This document shows, piece by piece, positions 36,892-45,714 of a stretch of 64,000 nt of DNA. The stretch spans positions 1-64,000 of the forward strand of contig NZ_BAMV01000002.1 of the NCBI RefSeq assembly GCF_000963925.1. Reading direction: 5' to 3'. This stretch comes from Acetobacter cibinongensis (GTDB lineage: Bacteria > Pseudomonadota > Alphaproteobacteria > Acetobacterales > Acetobacteraceae). Both the position numbers and the translations under genes were made by a program. How positions within the stretch are numbered: position 1 is the first letter of the stretch; each line of letters opens with the position of its first letter. The notes below the pieces were generated by a model. It saw nothing but the letters and a program-made list of their open reading frames with translations, made no database searches and was not told the origin of the DNA.

Positions 36892-37271
36892 CCCATGGTG
36901 TGCGAAGAATAGGCCGCAGACGTGTCTTGATAAGGACAGATGACTATTTACTGAAATTATAAGTTTCGTTTTCGTACCAAAAAAATTCCTGAATCTTCGA
37001 CTATATTGCTGACCATGACATTACATCAGCAAGGGTCGGTCAAAGTGACCCTACCCCCTGAACGTGCAGCTTTTGGATCAGGCCGTTCATAATTTCCCTA
37101 TCAATGTCTGTTCTCCTAATAAACGGTATTATTATGAGAAGCCTCTTATTTCAAACAGATATGCTGCATTACTGGTTCTATCAAAAAATAAGTTTTTAAA
37201 AATCAAACATTAGCCGCCCTGTCGATTTTCCCCCAACAACTTTTTTTCCTCTTAGCAACTTTTTTTCGTTT

Positions 37272-37309
37272 GCTAATTGTTAGCGTGAAACACTAGCTTA
37301 ACAATTAGC
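37272..37309. promoter_or_regulatory. Long inverted repeat upstream of the Hint gene
   Basis: GCTAATTGTTA (37272-37282) is the exact reverse complement of TAACAATTAGC (37299-37309), with GTG/CAC pairing inside around an AAA turn. It could be an operator, an insertion-element end or an RNA structure. It is about 255 bases before the Hint gene. Confidence 0.5.
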
Positions 37310-37565
37310 CACTATGTGTACGCCTATTTATTAATTTCGGGAAGGAATTGCATTTATGGCTGACAGTCAAAATTCTGTAGTTGATTGCATGCTCTGCTGG
37401 ATTCTTTCCCACTAAAAAGCGGCTAACTACAGTCACCTATTCATGATGAACGTCATCAATGAAAACATAAGTGCAGTTTAAGTCTAAGTTTTTCTTTTGT
37501 CCTATAATATTTAAAGAAAAACAAACAAAACGCACTTCTATGTTAATATGTCTGAGGACAAGTAA

Positions 37566-40184
37566 ATGAGTACGACTTACACGTCGGGACAAACAGCAAC
37601 AGGAACAGTCTCTGATTTTCAGGAAGTCCTGAATTCTGGGGCTAAAGGCCAATATCAATCCGTTATAAATACTGGCCAGATAGTTGTGAACAGCGGAGCC
37701 ACCCTTATAGAGCAGAATGGCAGCTCTCTATACGGGCCTTATAACGGCGGGAAAATTCTTGTTTATTCCGGCGGAACGCTTGTTGGGGGATCCATCGGAG
37801 GCGGTGGGGTCGTTCTTACAACTCCCGGTGCTACTATTTCTGGCGGATTGCTCGTTCAGAATGGCGGGGTGCTCTCTCACTGGAACAGCACATCCAGCGG
37901 TGCCAGCTTGGCATCTGGCGCAATGCTTTACGTGCAATCCGGCGGAAATGCTGCCGGCATTGTTGCCGGTAGTGGCGCCAATATTATTGCAAGCGCCGGT
38001 GGCACAGTTTCTGGCACCGTAATTTCCAACGGTGGCGGTATTGGCGTTGCCGGTACAGCCTCAAACACAATCGTCACCAGTGGCGGTGTGATAGAAATTA
38101 CCTCCGGCGGTAAAGCGAACGGTAATACCATCGATGGTGGCTCTGCCTATGTTGATGCTGGCGGTGTCATAAATTCAGCAACTCTCGAAAATAGCGGTAG
38201 AATAACCGTTAGCGCTGGTGCATCTGCGAACAACGTAACCGTAGAAACACTTGCTGCACTTGTTGTGAACAGCGGCGCTACTGTTTCCGGGACTGTAGTT
38301 TCCGCTGGCGGCGGAATTGGTGTGGCCGGCACGGCTTCTGCCACAACCGTCACCAGTGGCGGTGTGATGGAAATTACCTCCGGCGGTAAAGCAAACGGCA
38401 ATACCATCAATGGTGGGTCAGCCTACGTTGATGCTGGCGGTGTCATAAATTCAGCCACTCTCGAAAATAGCGGTAGAATAACCGTTAGCGCTGGCGGGTC
38501 TGCGAACAACGTAACCGTAGAAACACTTGCCGCACTTGTTGTGAGCAGCGGCGCTACTGTTTCCGGGACTGTAGTTTCCGCTGGTGGCGGACTTGGTATA
38601 GCTGGCACGGCTTCTGCCACAACCGTCAACAGTGGCGGTGTCGTGGAAATTGCCTCCGGCGGTACAGCCACAAACAATACCGTTAATAACGGCGGCACGC
38701 TGTATGCAGATGCAAACAGTGTTCTGGGCACAACAACGGTCTCTAGCGGTGGGCAGGTCAGTGCCGCCAGCGGCACAACACTCTCCGGCGCCCTTACGCT
38801 TCAGAACGGTGGTCTCGCCACACTCTGGAACAATGCCGGTGGCAGTGTTGATTTGCAGGGAAGCACTAATGGCGGGTTGACTGTTTCCGGCCTTGCATCT
38901 GGTGGAACGTTGACGACTGTTATCAGTGGCTTTGACGGTACGTCTGCAAGCAACTCTGATGTCATTAAGCTTGATGGCGTCAAGGCTGCTGATGTCACGT
39001 CTGTAACCTATCCTGATGCAGACCACGTCAAGCTGACCCTGGCAGGCGGCGCAAGCGTGACCTTGAATATCATCGGGGCTGAAGCGGCTGGCTATACGCT
39101 GGGTGCCGATAGTGATGGTGATCTGGTTTATGAAGTGTGCTTCCTTGCAGACTCTCTGATCAAAACGCCTACCGGTGACTGCGCTGTTCAGACCCTGCGT
39201 CTGGGCGATGACGTTGTGACCTATGACAATGGTCAGGAAAGCGTTCAGAAAGTCGTCTGGGCTGGTCAGACACGTGCAACAGTTCGCCCACATCTGCCTA
39301 TGGATGAAGCCGGTTACCCGGTGCGCATTCTCAAGAATGCCATTGCCGAAGGCGTTCCTTACAAGGACATGCTCATCACGGCTGAACATTGCCTGTATTT
39401 TGATGGCAAGTTTGTTCCTGCCCGTATGCTGGTTAATGGTCGTTCCGTGTTCTATGACACGTCCATCACCACTTACGACTATTATCACATTGAAACAGCC
39501 ACACACTCCGTCATCATGGCAGACGGAATGCTGACTGAAAGCTATCTGGATACAGGCAATCGGAAAACATTCCGGCAGGAAGGGGCTGTTGCTGCACTCC
39601 GCTCTACCCATTACAACTGGGAAGACGATGCCGCAGCACCGCTTTGTGTCGAACAGTCTTTCGTTGAGCCTATTTTCCGTAGTCTTGCTGAAAGATCAGA
39701 AAAGATTCTTGGGATGCCAGCCTGTGTCGCCACAGCTGAAACAACCAATAATCCAGATCTGCATCTTGTAACGGAAACGGGTGGCGTGATCCGTCCCTTA
39801 CGTCAGAAGGGAAGCGTCTACAGCTTCATGCTGCCACCTAATACTGCGGTGGTTCGTGTTGTCTCCCGCGCAAGCCGTCCTGCCGACACTATTGGGCCGT
39901 TTGTCGATGATCGTCGTGAACTTGGCGTTGCTATTGGCACGATCCAACTTGTGCTGACCAAAAGAGAGCAGACCGACATCGTGGCACATCTTCAAGCTGA
40001 TAAACCTGAAGGCTGGCATGGAACTGGCGTAGAAAGCCAGGTCGCCTGGACAAATGGTAATGCCGTTCTGCCCTTGGGGGACATCGTCCAAGACAGCATG
40101 GGTATTCTTTCCCTGACACTCCATGCAGCAGGACCGTATCTGCTAGCCAACTCAACCAAAACAACTCTTCGGTTGGTTGGATAA
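37566..40184 (+). CDS. AIDA-repeat and Hint-domain surface protein
   Basis: An 872-residue protein. Residues about 10-430 are Gly/Ser/Thr-rich AIDA-type strand-loop-strand repeats (pattern TVxSGGxxxVxSGG), forming a beta-helix-like adhesin stalk. A Hint (Hedgehog/intein) autoprocessing domain starts at Cys525 (VCFLADSLIKTPTGD) and includes LITAEHCLYFDG and ATHSVIMADGML. About 210 further residues (FVEPIFRSLAERSEKIL to the end) form a conserved-looking tail. No Sec signal and no autotransporter barrel are visible, so the export route is unclear. Self-cleavage at Cys525 is predicted from the family. GAGGA precedes the ATG. Confidence 0.85.
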   Translation: MSTTYTSGQTATGTVSDFQEVLNSGAKGQYQSVINTGQIVVNSGATLIEQNGSSLYGPYNGGKILVYSGGTLVGGSIGGGGVVLTTPGATISGGLLVQNGGVLSHWNSTSSGASLASGAMLYVQSGGNAAGIVAGSGANIIASAGGTVSGTVISNGGGIGVAGTASNTIVTSGGVIEITSGGKANGNTIDGGSAYVDAGGVINSATLENSGRITVSAGASANNVTVETLAALVVNSGATVSGTVVSAGGGIGVAGTASATTVTSGGVMEITSGGKANGNTINGGSAYVDAGGVINSATLENSGRITVSAGGSANNVTVETLAALVVSSGATVSGTVVSAGGGLGIAGTASATTVNSGGVVEIASGGTATNNTVNNGGTLYADANSVLGTTTVSSGGQVSAASGTTLSGALTLQNGGLATLWNNAGGSVDLQGSTNGGLTVSGLASGGTLTTVISGFDGTSASNSDVIKLDGVKAADVTSVTYPDADHVKLTLAGGASVTLNIIGAEAAGYTLGADSDGDLVYEVCFLADSLIKTPTGDCAVQTLRLGDDVVTYDNGQESVQKVVWAGQTRATVRPHLPMDEAGYPVRILKNAIAEGVPYKDMLITAEHCLYFDGKFVPARMLVNGRSVFYDTSITTYDYYHIETATHSVIMADGMLTESYLDTGNRKTFRQEGAVAALRSTHYNWEDDAAAPLCVEQSFVEPIFRSLAERSEKILGMPACVATAETTNNPDLHLVTETGGVIRPLRQKGSVYSFMLPPNTAVVRVVSRASRPADTIGPFVDDRRELGVAIGTIQLVLTKREQTDIVAHLQADKPEGWHGTGVESQVAWTNGNAVLPLGDIVQDSMGILSLTLHAAGPYLLANSTKTTLRLVG
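38006..38660 (+). repeat. 276-bp tandem repeats inside the Hint gene
   Basis: Units start at 38006, 38282 and 38558, exactly 276 bp (92 codons) apart. The first two are complete and nearly identical; the third diverges after about 100 bp. Each encodes the block SGTVxSxGGGxGxAGTAS through LVVxSGATV. High DNA identity implies recent duplication and potential for length change by recombination. Confidence 0.9.
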
Positions 40185-40189
40185 AGAAC

Positions 40190-40227
40190 AAAGCCCCCTT
40201 CGTTTACTTTAGAATGAGGGGGGCTTT
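40190..40227 (+). terminator. Terminator of the Hint gene
   Basis: AAAGCCCCCTT at 40190-40200 pairs with the GAGGGGGGCTTT arm near 40216-40227, followed by TTTT-type bases, a few bases after the stop. Confidence 0.85.
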
Positions 40228-40311
40228 TGTTAAGGCAGGTTGCTCCAGATTGGAGGCAGCCTACAGAGGCTCAGAGCTATCCATGTATTGGACTGGGCAA
40301 GCTGTTCTCTG

Positions 40312-40348
40312 TCACAGACCTACCTAGTCATAATGTGTAGGTCTGTGA
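40312..40348. repeat. Perfect 12-bp inverted repeat
   Basis: TCACAGACCTAC (40312-40323) is the exact reverse complement of GTAGGTCTGTGA (40337-40348), with a 13-nt loop. It overlaps the start of the right-hand 65-bp repeat. Confidence 0.7.
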
Positions 40349-40406
40349 GCAGGTATTTTTGCTTTCTGAGAGCCAGATAAAACGGATTAAGCCGTATTTT
40401 CCTCTG
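40342..40406 (+). repeat. Right copy of the 65-bp direct repeat
   Basis: Same orientation as 36827-36891, with 51 of 65 bases identical and no gaps. It lies between the Hint gene terminator and the end of the leftward phosphatase gene, so the pair brackets the Hint gene and its upstream region. Confidence 0.65.
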
Positions 40407-40418
40407 GCCCGCTGAAAA

Positions 40419-41030
40419 TCAGATCTCCGGGGTGTCCGAAACGACCGTCAGAGTCCATGCCTCTGCTGTCGTTTTTCCTGGCTCCAGCCACAAAGGAGTG
40501 GCGTTGGGCAGGCGTACATTTGCAGGCAGGTTCATGGCCGCCCGCAAAGCACGGAAAAGCGCACCATGCGCAACTATCAACGGCACACCGCCAAGCTGCG
40601 TTGCCCGATTAACGGCATCAACCGCACGCGCCTTTAAGTCTTCAAACCGTTCAGCACCCTGCGGTGTGTACTCCCCGGCAATCCAGCTATCATACCAGTC
40701 GCCCATGGGTTGGCCTTCCTGCTCACCAAAGCAGACTTCTTCCAACCCGTCATCCGTCTCTAAAGGCAACGCCTCCAGACCGTGTGTTATCAGCCCTTCC
40801 CGCATAATCGCCGCCGTCTGGAAGGCGCGGTCCAGAGGCGAGCTGACGATATGTGTAAAAGGTGTGAGCGTTTTTAATCCTGGCAGAACAAACCCGACCG
40901 CCGCCCCGGCCTGCTCAATGCCTGTGGCATTCAGTGGCACATCGGTCCGGCCTTGTGAAAGGCCTTCCCGGTTCCAGTCTGTCTGGCCATGGCGAAGATA
41001 CCAGTAAGGGCGAAGGTCAAGCTGTGTCAT
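40419..41030 (-). CDS. Histidine phosphatase family protein
   Basis: A 203-residue phosphoglycerate-mutase-like phosphatase. The catalytic RHGQTDWN (phosphohistidine) is at residues 14-21, followed by VSSPLDRAFQTA with the second Arg, the acid Glu region GLEEVCFGEQEGQP, and the second His in PLIVAHGALFRAL. The substrate cannot be read. Its start lies 6 bp from the end of prs on the same strand, so cotranscription is likely. Confidence 0.9.
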   Translation of the reverse strand: MTQLDLRPYWYLRHGQTDWNREGLSQGRTDVPLNATGIEQAGAAVGFVLPGLKTLTPFTHIVSSPLDRAFQTAAIMREGLITHGLEALPLETDDGLEEVCFGEQEGQPMGDWYDSWIAGEYTPQGAERFEDLKARAVDAVNRATQLGGVPLIVAHGALFRALRAAMNLPANVRLPNATPLWLEPGKTTAEAWTLTVVSDTPEI

Positions 41031-41036
41031 GCCGTC

Positions 41037-41969
41037 TCAATCAAACAGGGAGGAAACAGAACTTTCGTCTGCCACCGCACTCATGGCGCGGGCAAGCAGG
41101 CCTGCAATGGTGATCTGCCGAATGTTGCTGGCAGCCTGCACACTCTCCGTTGCCCGGATACTGTCCGTCAAGGTCAGCATTTCAATGCAGGAAGACCCGA
41201 TGCGCTCAACGGCCTGCCCGGTCAGCACACCATGGGTCACGTAGGCCCCAACGGATGCTGCGCCGTTATTGGCAATAGCCTGTGCAGCATTGCACAGGGA
41301 GCCACCGCTATCCACAATATCATCCACCAGCAGGCAGTGACGGCCTTTGACATCACCAATCACGTTCATGACTTCAGACACACCTGCGCGTTCGCGGCGT
41401 TTATCAATAATAGCCAGATCCGTGTTCAGGCGCTGCGCCAACTGGCGGGCACGCACAACCCCACCAACATCTGGCGAGACAATCATCAGGTCACGATCGC
41501 CGTAACGTTCCTTGATGTCCCGTACAAACAGAGGTGCGGCATAAAGGTTATCAACCGGAATATCAAAGAAACCCTGAATCTGCATGGCGTGCAGGTCGAG
41601 TGTCAGCACGCGGCTGGCACCTGCTTCCACCAGCAGGTTGGCGACCAACTTGGCGCTGATAGGCGTACGGGGGCCAGATTTACGATCCTGCCGCGCATAC
41701 CCGAAATAAGGAATAACCGCCGTAATACGGCGTGCTGACCCGCGACGCAGGGCGTCCAGCATGATCAGCAGTTCCATCAGGTTGTCGTTCGTTGGTGTGC
41801 AGGTGCTCTGGATGACAAACACGTCCTCCCCGCGCACATTCTCATGAATTTCGACAAAAACTTCCATGTCGGCAAAGCGGCGTACCGTGACATTGCACAG
41901 GGGCAAACCGATTTCTTTGGCAACGGCCTCGGCCAGCGGCAGGTTGCTGTTACAAGCGACGATCTTCAT
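41037..41969 (-). CDS. prs: Ribose-phosphate pyrophosphokinase
   Basis: A PRPP synthetase of about 310 residues. Features are [19 protein letters not shown] at the start, [49 protein letters not shown] with the flexible-loop residues, [20 protein letters not shown] and the PRPP-binding [20 protein letters not shown]. It makes PRPP for nucleotide, histidine and NAD synthesis. The frame extends to 42035, but the conserved start is at 41969. Confidence 0.97.
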   Translation of the reverse strand: MKIVACNSNLPLAEAVAKEIGLPLCNVTVRRFADMEVFVEIHENVRGEDVFVIQSTCTPTNDNLMELLIMLDALRRGSARRITAVIPYFGYARQDRKSGPRTPISAKLVANLLVEAGASRVLTLDLHAMQIQGFFDIPVDNLYAAPLFVRDIKERYGDRDLMIVSPDVGGVVRARQLAQRLNTDLAIIDKRRERAGVSEVMNVIGDVKGRHCLLVDDIVDSGGSLCNAAQAIANNGAASVGAYVTHGVLTGQAVERIGSSCIEMLTLTDSIRATESVQAASNIRQITIAGLLARAMSAVADESSVSSLFD

Positions 41970-42165
41970 GGTAATGGCTGTTCCCGGCTCTTTCAGGGTT
42001 GGCAGGCTTGCTATGAGTCGTGCGGGGTTTAGCAACCACGGCCCGAGTTGTCATCCACCCCGTGCAGCAAACGGGGCCGGAATAGGGTTCCCGGCACGAA
42101 AAATGCCATACTCTTTGGCTCGTACTTGCGCACGCGCTGTGTGTTGTCTAACGACTGGGAGAATC

Positions 42166-43044
42166 ATGGATACCCTACAAGCCTCTCATCCCTCAGGCCC
42201 CATACTGCCAGAGCCGTCCGGCCCGGAACCCGTGCTCCATCTGGAGCCAGAGCACGGGTTTGCGTGTTTCCGGCATGCCTGGCACGATTTTATGGAAGGG
42301 CTGACGCTTGGAAAACTGGCCTGCACGCTGAGCTGGCTGGACATCAAACAGCGCTATCGTGGCTCCCTGCTAGGGCCATTCTGGCTCACTCTCTCCGCCA
42401 CCATCATGGTTGCGGCCATGGGCCTGCTTTACTCTTACCTTATGCACATGGACGTGCACATCTATCTGCCGTTTCTTACCATTTCTCTGGTAATCTGGAT
42501 GTTTGTCAGTGGCCTAATGACGGAAAGCTGCACGACGTTCAATACAGCCGCTTCCATGATCCATGCGGCACGCCTCCCCTATAGCCTGCACATCATCCGT
42601 TCGACCGTCAGAAACTGGATGGTCTGTGCGCATAACGTGCCGGTCGTCGTGGTCGTGTTCCTCTGGTTCCACACCACACCACACTGGACATGGGCGCTGC
42701 TGGCGGCTCTGGTGGTCTGGGGCGTTGACAGCTTTTTCCTTACCCTCTTTCTGGCGATACTGGGCGCGCGCTTTCGCGATATTCCGCCCATTATGGCCAG
42801 TATCCTGCAAATCCTTTTTTTCGTCACACCCGTTATATGGGCACCGGAACTGATGAGTGTGGGAGAGGAATGGCTTTTGCTGGACCCCTTCTTCCCGCTG
42901 ATAGAAATTTTACGCGGCCCCCTGACCGGGGACCATCTGAGCGTCATGGTCTGGCCAGCAGCCCTTTTATGGTCTGCTCTGCTGGGGGTCATCACTTGTA
43001 CGCTTTTTGCCCGTATCCGGGCGCGTCTGGCTTATTGGGTATAA
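42166..43044 (+). CDS. Polysaccharide ABC exporter permease (Wzm/KpsM type)
   Basis: A 292-residue ABC-2 permease with an N-terminal cytoplasmic segment, then LDIKQRYRGSLLGPFWLTLS, the conserved entry to the first helix in O-antigen and capsule exporters. About six membrane helices follow, ending ILQILFFVTPVIWAPELM and a last hydrophobic pair. GGGAG precedes the ATG. It is partnered with the ATPase gene that follows after 4 bases. It probably exports a lipid-linked or capsular polysaccharide across the inner membrane. Confidence 0.9.
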   Translation: MDTLQASHPSGPILPEPSGPEPVLHLEPEHGFACFRHAWHDFMEGLTLGKLACTLSWLDIKQRYRGSLLGPFWLTLSATIMVAAMGLLYSYLMHMDVHIYLPFLTISLVIWMFVSGLMTESCTTFNTAASMIHAARLPYSLHIIRSTVRNWMVCAHNVPVVVVVFLWFHTTPHWTWALLAALVVWGVDSFFLTLFLAILGARFRDIPPIMASILQILFFVTPVIWAPELMSVGEEWLLLDPFFPLIEILRGPLTGDHLSVMVWPAALLWSALLGVITCTLFARIRARLAYWV

Positions 43045-43048
43045 TGTC

Positions 43049-43837
43049 TTGCCGCAGATAACCGTTCAAAATCTGGATGTTTCTTTTCCCCTCTATCACG
43101 GCAACACGCGTTCCCTCCGCAAGACTGTGCGCGGGGCGTTTCAGGGCCGGTTTTCACAGGACAGACGCAACCGTGTTGTGGTGCAGGCGCTCCAGAACAT
43201 TTCTTTCACCCTTAAACCAGGTGACCGCTTAGGCCTTGTGGGGCGGAATGGTGCGGGCAAAACCACGCTTCTCCGCGCGCTTGCCGGTATTTATGAACCC
43301 GTAGCGGGCAGTGTGACCATTCACGGTACAATCGGCACCCTTCTGGACCCCATGCTGGGCATGAACAACGTGCTGACGGGCCGGGAGAACATTCACCTTC
43401 GGGGTATGCTGGCGGGCCTGACCAAACCACAAATCACTCGTGTGGAAGAAGATGTTGAGGCCTTTGCACAGCTTGGCTCTTTTATGGACCTGCCCGTCAA
43501 CACCTATAGTTCCGGCATGGTCGTGCGCCTCTCCTTCGGTTTAGCAACAGCCATCATGCCTGATGTTCTGCTTATGGATGAATGGTTTATGGCCGGTGAT
43601 GCCGCCTTCCGGCAACATGCGCGCTCCCGGCTGGAAAACCTTGTCTCAAAAGCTGATATTCTGGTGCTCTCCAGCCATATGAGCACTGTTGTGGCTGAAT
43701 GGTGTAACCGTCTGATCTGGCTGGAAGACGGGCACATCAAAATGGATGGCCCGACACAAACAGTTCTGACCGCCTATCTTGGCCACCCTGTCGAGTTGAA
43801 AAACCCGGACCAGCCCTTACCTAATGTAGCACCGTGA
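43049..43837 (+). CDS. Polysaccharide ABC exporter ATPase (Wzt/KpsT type)
   Basis: An ATPase of about 262 residues. Walker A is LVGRNGAGKTTLLRALAG, the signature is TYSSGMVVRLSFGLAT, and Walker B is VLLMDEWFMAGD. The sequence fits the Wzt/KpsT group (GTIGTLLDPMLGM, MTGREN-like VLTGRENIHLRG), without the C-terminal carbohydrate-binding domain of long Wzt proteins. There is no in-frame ATG near the start. TTG at 43049, just after the permease stop, gives the family N-terminus PQITVQNLDVSFPLYHG. Confidence 0.92.
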   Translation: MPQITVQNLDVSFPLYHGNTRSLRKTVRGAFQGRFSQDRRNRVVVQALQNISFTLKPGDRLGLVGRNGAGKTTLLRALAGIYEPVAGSVTIHGTIGTLLDPMLGMNNVLTGRENIHLRGMLAGLTKPQITRVEEDVEAFAQLGSFMDLPVNTYSSGMVVRLSFGLATAIMPDVLLMDEWFMAGDAAFRQHARSRLENLVSKADILVLSSHMSTVVAEWCNRLIWLEDGHIKMDGPTQTVLTAYLGHPVELKNPDQPLPNVAP

Positions 43838-43980
43838 CCGTTTCAGTCTGGCCTTTATGTTTTTTTCTGAAATAATGGGTGCTCTCTTTTGCGGGCGTTC
43901 GCAGGGATGCCCTAGCGTGACATAATATTATTTCTCTAACGCCTTCCACACCACCCTGAAGGCACCGGACCGGAGCACGC

Positions 43981-45462
43981 ATGACAAGGCCCCACCCGCC
44001 CACCAGACAGAAAGCCTGCTTTATTACCGGCAGCATCATGCGGCATGTTCTGGTTATGGCGGGTACGGGTGCAATTGGGTTGATGGCCGTGTTTGCGGTG
44101 GACATGCTCAATATGGTCTATATTGCGCATCTCAATCAGGCTGCACTGACAGCGGCAATAGGCTTTGCCGGGGCTGTCATCGGCCTGCAAATTGCGGTCT
44201 CCATTGGTCTGACTATTGGTGTCAGTGCTGCCGTAGGCAGAGAGATCGGGGCTGGACGGCATGAGGAAGCAAAGCAGATTGCGTCCTCCGCACTGCTGGT
44301 CATGTTCGGGCTTTCCTGTGTTCTGGGCATTGGCACCATGCTTGTTGCCCACCCCCTGTTGCAGCTTTTTGGCGCACAGGGTGATGCGCTGGACCACGCA
44401 ACCCGCTATCTTCAGGTTGTCAGCCCATTTTTGCCGCTTATTTGCATGGGTATGGGGTTTTCAGCCCTCATGCGTGTTGTGGGCGATGCCAAAGGCTCCA
44501 TGCATATTACCCTGCTCGGGGCCATTACCGCAGCAGTGCTGGACCCGATCATGATTTTCGGTTTGCATGAAGGGCTGACCGGGGCCGCCATCAGCACTGT
44601 CATGTCCCGTTTTGTCGTAGCACTTGTGGGCCTTATGGGCGCATTGCGCCACGATATGGTGACGTGGCCAACGCTGTCCCGCGTTGTAGCGGATGCCCGG
44701 CATGTCGGCTCCGTTGCCACACCGGCCATCCTCACCAATCTGGCCACGCCGGTGGGTGGGGTTTATGTCACCGAGTCCATGGCGCGGTTTGGGCTGGAAG
44801 CCGTGGGCGGCCAAGCGTCCATAGAACGCACGGTGCCTGTCTTGTTCTCGCTGGTGTTTGCGCTCACAGGTTCTGTTGGCCCCATTATGGCGCAGAACAT
44901 GGGAGCAGGCTTCTACCCCCGTGTGCGGGAGACCCTGACAGCCGCCCTCAAGCTGGTCATGCTCAGCATTGGGGCAACGTGGCTCATTCTTGCCGTTCTG
45001 CAAAATTACGTTGTGGCTGTTTTTAATGCTCAGGGGGATGCTGCAATGCTCATCCACCTGTTCTGCTCCCTTACAATCGGCAGCTATCTGTTTGTTGGTA
45101 TGCTGTTTGTGGCCAACGCGGCCTTCAACAACCTTGGGTACCCACTTTACTCCACGGCCTTCAACTGGGGCCGCGCAACTTTAGGGACCATTCCCTTTGT
45201 TGGTATTGGGCAGCATTATGGGCCTGCTGGCGTGCAACTCGGGCAAGCTGTGGGTGTTGTTGTTTTTGGCACACTGGCTGTGTTCAAGGCGTTTCAGGTC
45301 ACAAAAAACCTCAAACATCCGGCAAACCACCCCCCAGCGGGCACCATTGCGGTGTCCGACGTGCCAACAACCAGCGCAGAAGCCGCCATGGCGGATCTGG
45401 ACGAAGTGACGGCACCTTCCACCCCAGACCAAACTGATGGGAGCACAAAAACCCATGTCTAA
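43981..45462 (+). CDS. MATE-family multidrug efflux protein
   Basis: A 493-residue, 12-helix transporter of the MATE/NorM family: two similar six-helix halves, an early MVYIAHLNQAALTAAIGFAG, the conserved PFLPLICMGMGFSALMRVVGDAKGS, and GSVGPIMAQNMGAG near the second half. A polar Thr/Pro-rich C-terminal tail (about 455-493) is longer than usual. GGAG lies five bases before the ATG. Transport is probably driven by H+ or Na+; the substrate is unknown. Confidence 0.92.
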   Translation: MTRPHPPTRQKACFITGSIMRHVLVMAGTGAIGLMAVFAVDMLNMVYIAHLNQAALTAAIGFAGAVIGLQIAVSIGLTIGVSAAVGREIGAGRHEEAKQIASSALLVMFGLSCVLGIGTMLVAHPLLQLFGAQGDALDHATRYLQVVSPFLPLICMGMGFSALMRVVGDAKGSMHITLLGAITAAVLDPIMIFGLHEGLTGAAISTVMSRFVVALVGLMGALRHDMVTWPTLSRVVADARHVGSVATPAILTNLATPVGGVYVTESMARFGLEAVGGQASIERTVPVLFSLVFALTGSVGPIMAQNMGAGFYPRVRETLTAALKLVMLSIGATWLILAVLQNYVVAVFNAQGDAAMLIHLFCSLTIGSYLFVGMLFVANAAFNNLGYPLYSTAFNWGRATLGTIPFVGIGQHYGPAGVQLGQAVGVVVFGTLAVFKAFQVTKNLKHPANHPPAGTIAVSDVPTTSAEAAMADLDEVTAPSTPDQTDGSTKTHV

Positions 45463-45664
45463 ACTGACCGCCGCAGAGCGTGATGCCCTACCCGACAGCG
45501 CCTTTGCCCTGCCTGGCAGGCGTTACCCTATTCCAGACGCAACACATGCGCGGGACGCGTTGGCACGTGCCAGTGAGATGTTGCACAAGGGCCACCTCTC
45601 GCAGGAAGAGTACGCCACTATTCACAGCAAAGCTGAAGACGTCTTGCGCCGCGAGCGCCTATAA
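45455..45664 (+). CDS. Small DUF6582-like protein
   Basis: A 69-residue protein, MSKLTAAERDALPDSAFALP followed by GRRYPIPDATHARDALARAS, a compact helical pattern seen in small chromosomal and phage-borne proteins of unknown role. It overlaps the end of the MATE gene by eight bases (ATGTCTAA), so translation is coupled. A C-terminal helix is rich in charged residues (KAEDVLRRERL). Confidence 0.75.
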   Translation: MSKLTAAERDALPDSAFALPGRRYPIPDATHARDALARASEMLHKGHLSQEEYATIHSKAEDVLRRERL

Positions 45665-45714
45665 GCCTGTCTGCCCTCTAGCGTAACAGTGGGTCTCATG
45701 GCATTGCTGCGGGT

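Larger units (their letters stand above)
36774..37565. other. AT-rich intergenic region upstream of the Hint gene
   Basis: A 792-bp region without a normal gene. It contains the left copy of a 65-bp direct repeat (36827-36891), a short frame at 37015-37092 (25 codons, SVKVTLPPERAAFGSGRS at its end) that may be a gene remnant, two CAACTTTTTTTC copies (37237-37248 and 37256-37267), and a long inverted repeat at 37272-37309. The Hint gene ribosome site (GAGGA) lies at its right edge. Confidence 0.5.

Noticed and set aside
37015..37092. 25-codon frame in the Hint upstream region as a gene
   Set aside because: Too short and without a ribosome site; kept only as a possible remnant in the intergenic entry.
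36774..37565. Insertion sequence upstream of the Hint gene
   Set aside because: Repeats and inverted repeats are present, but there is no transposase frame and no clear target-site duplication.
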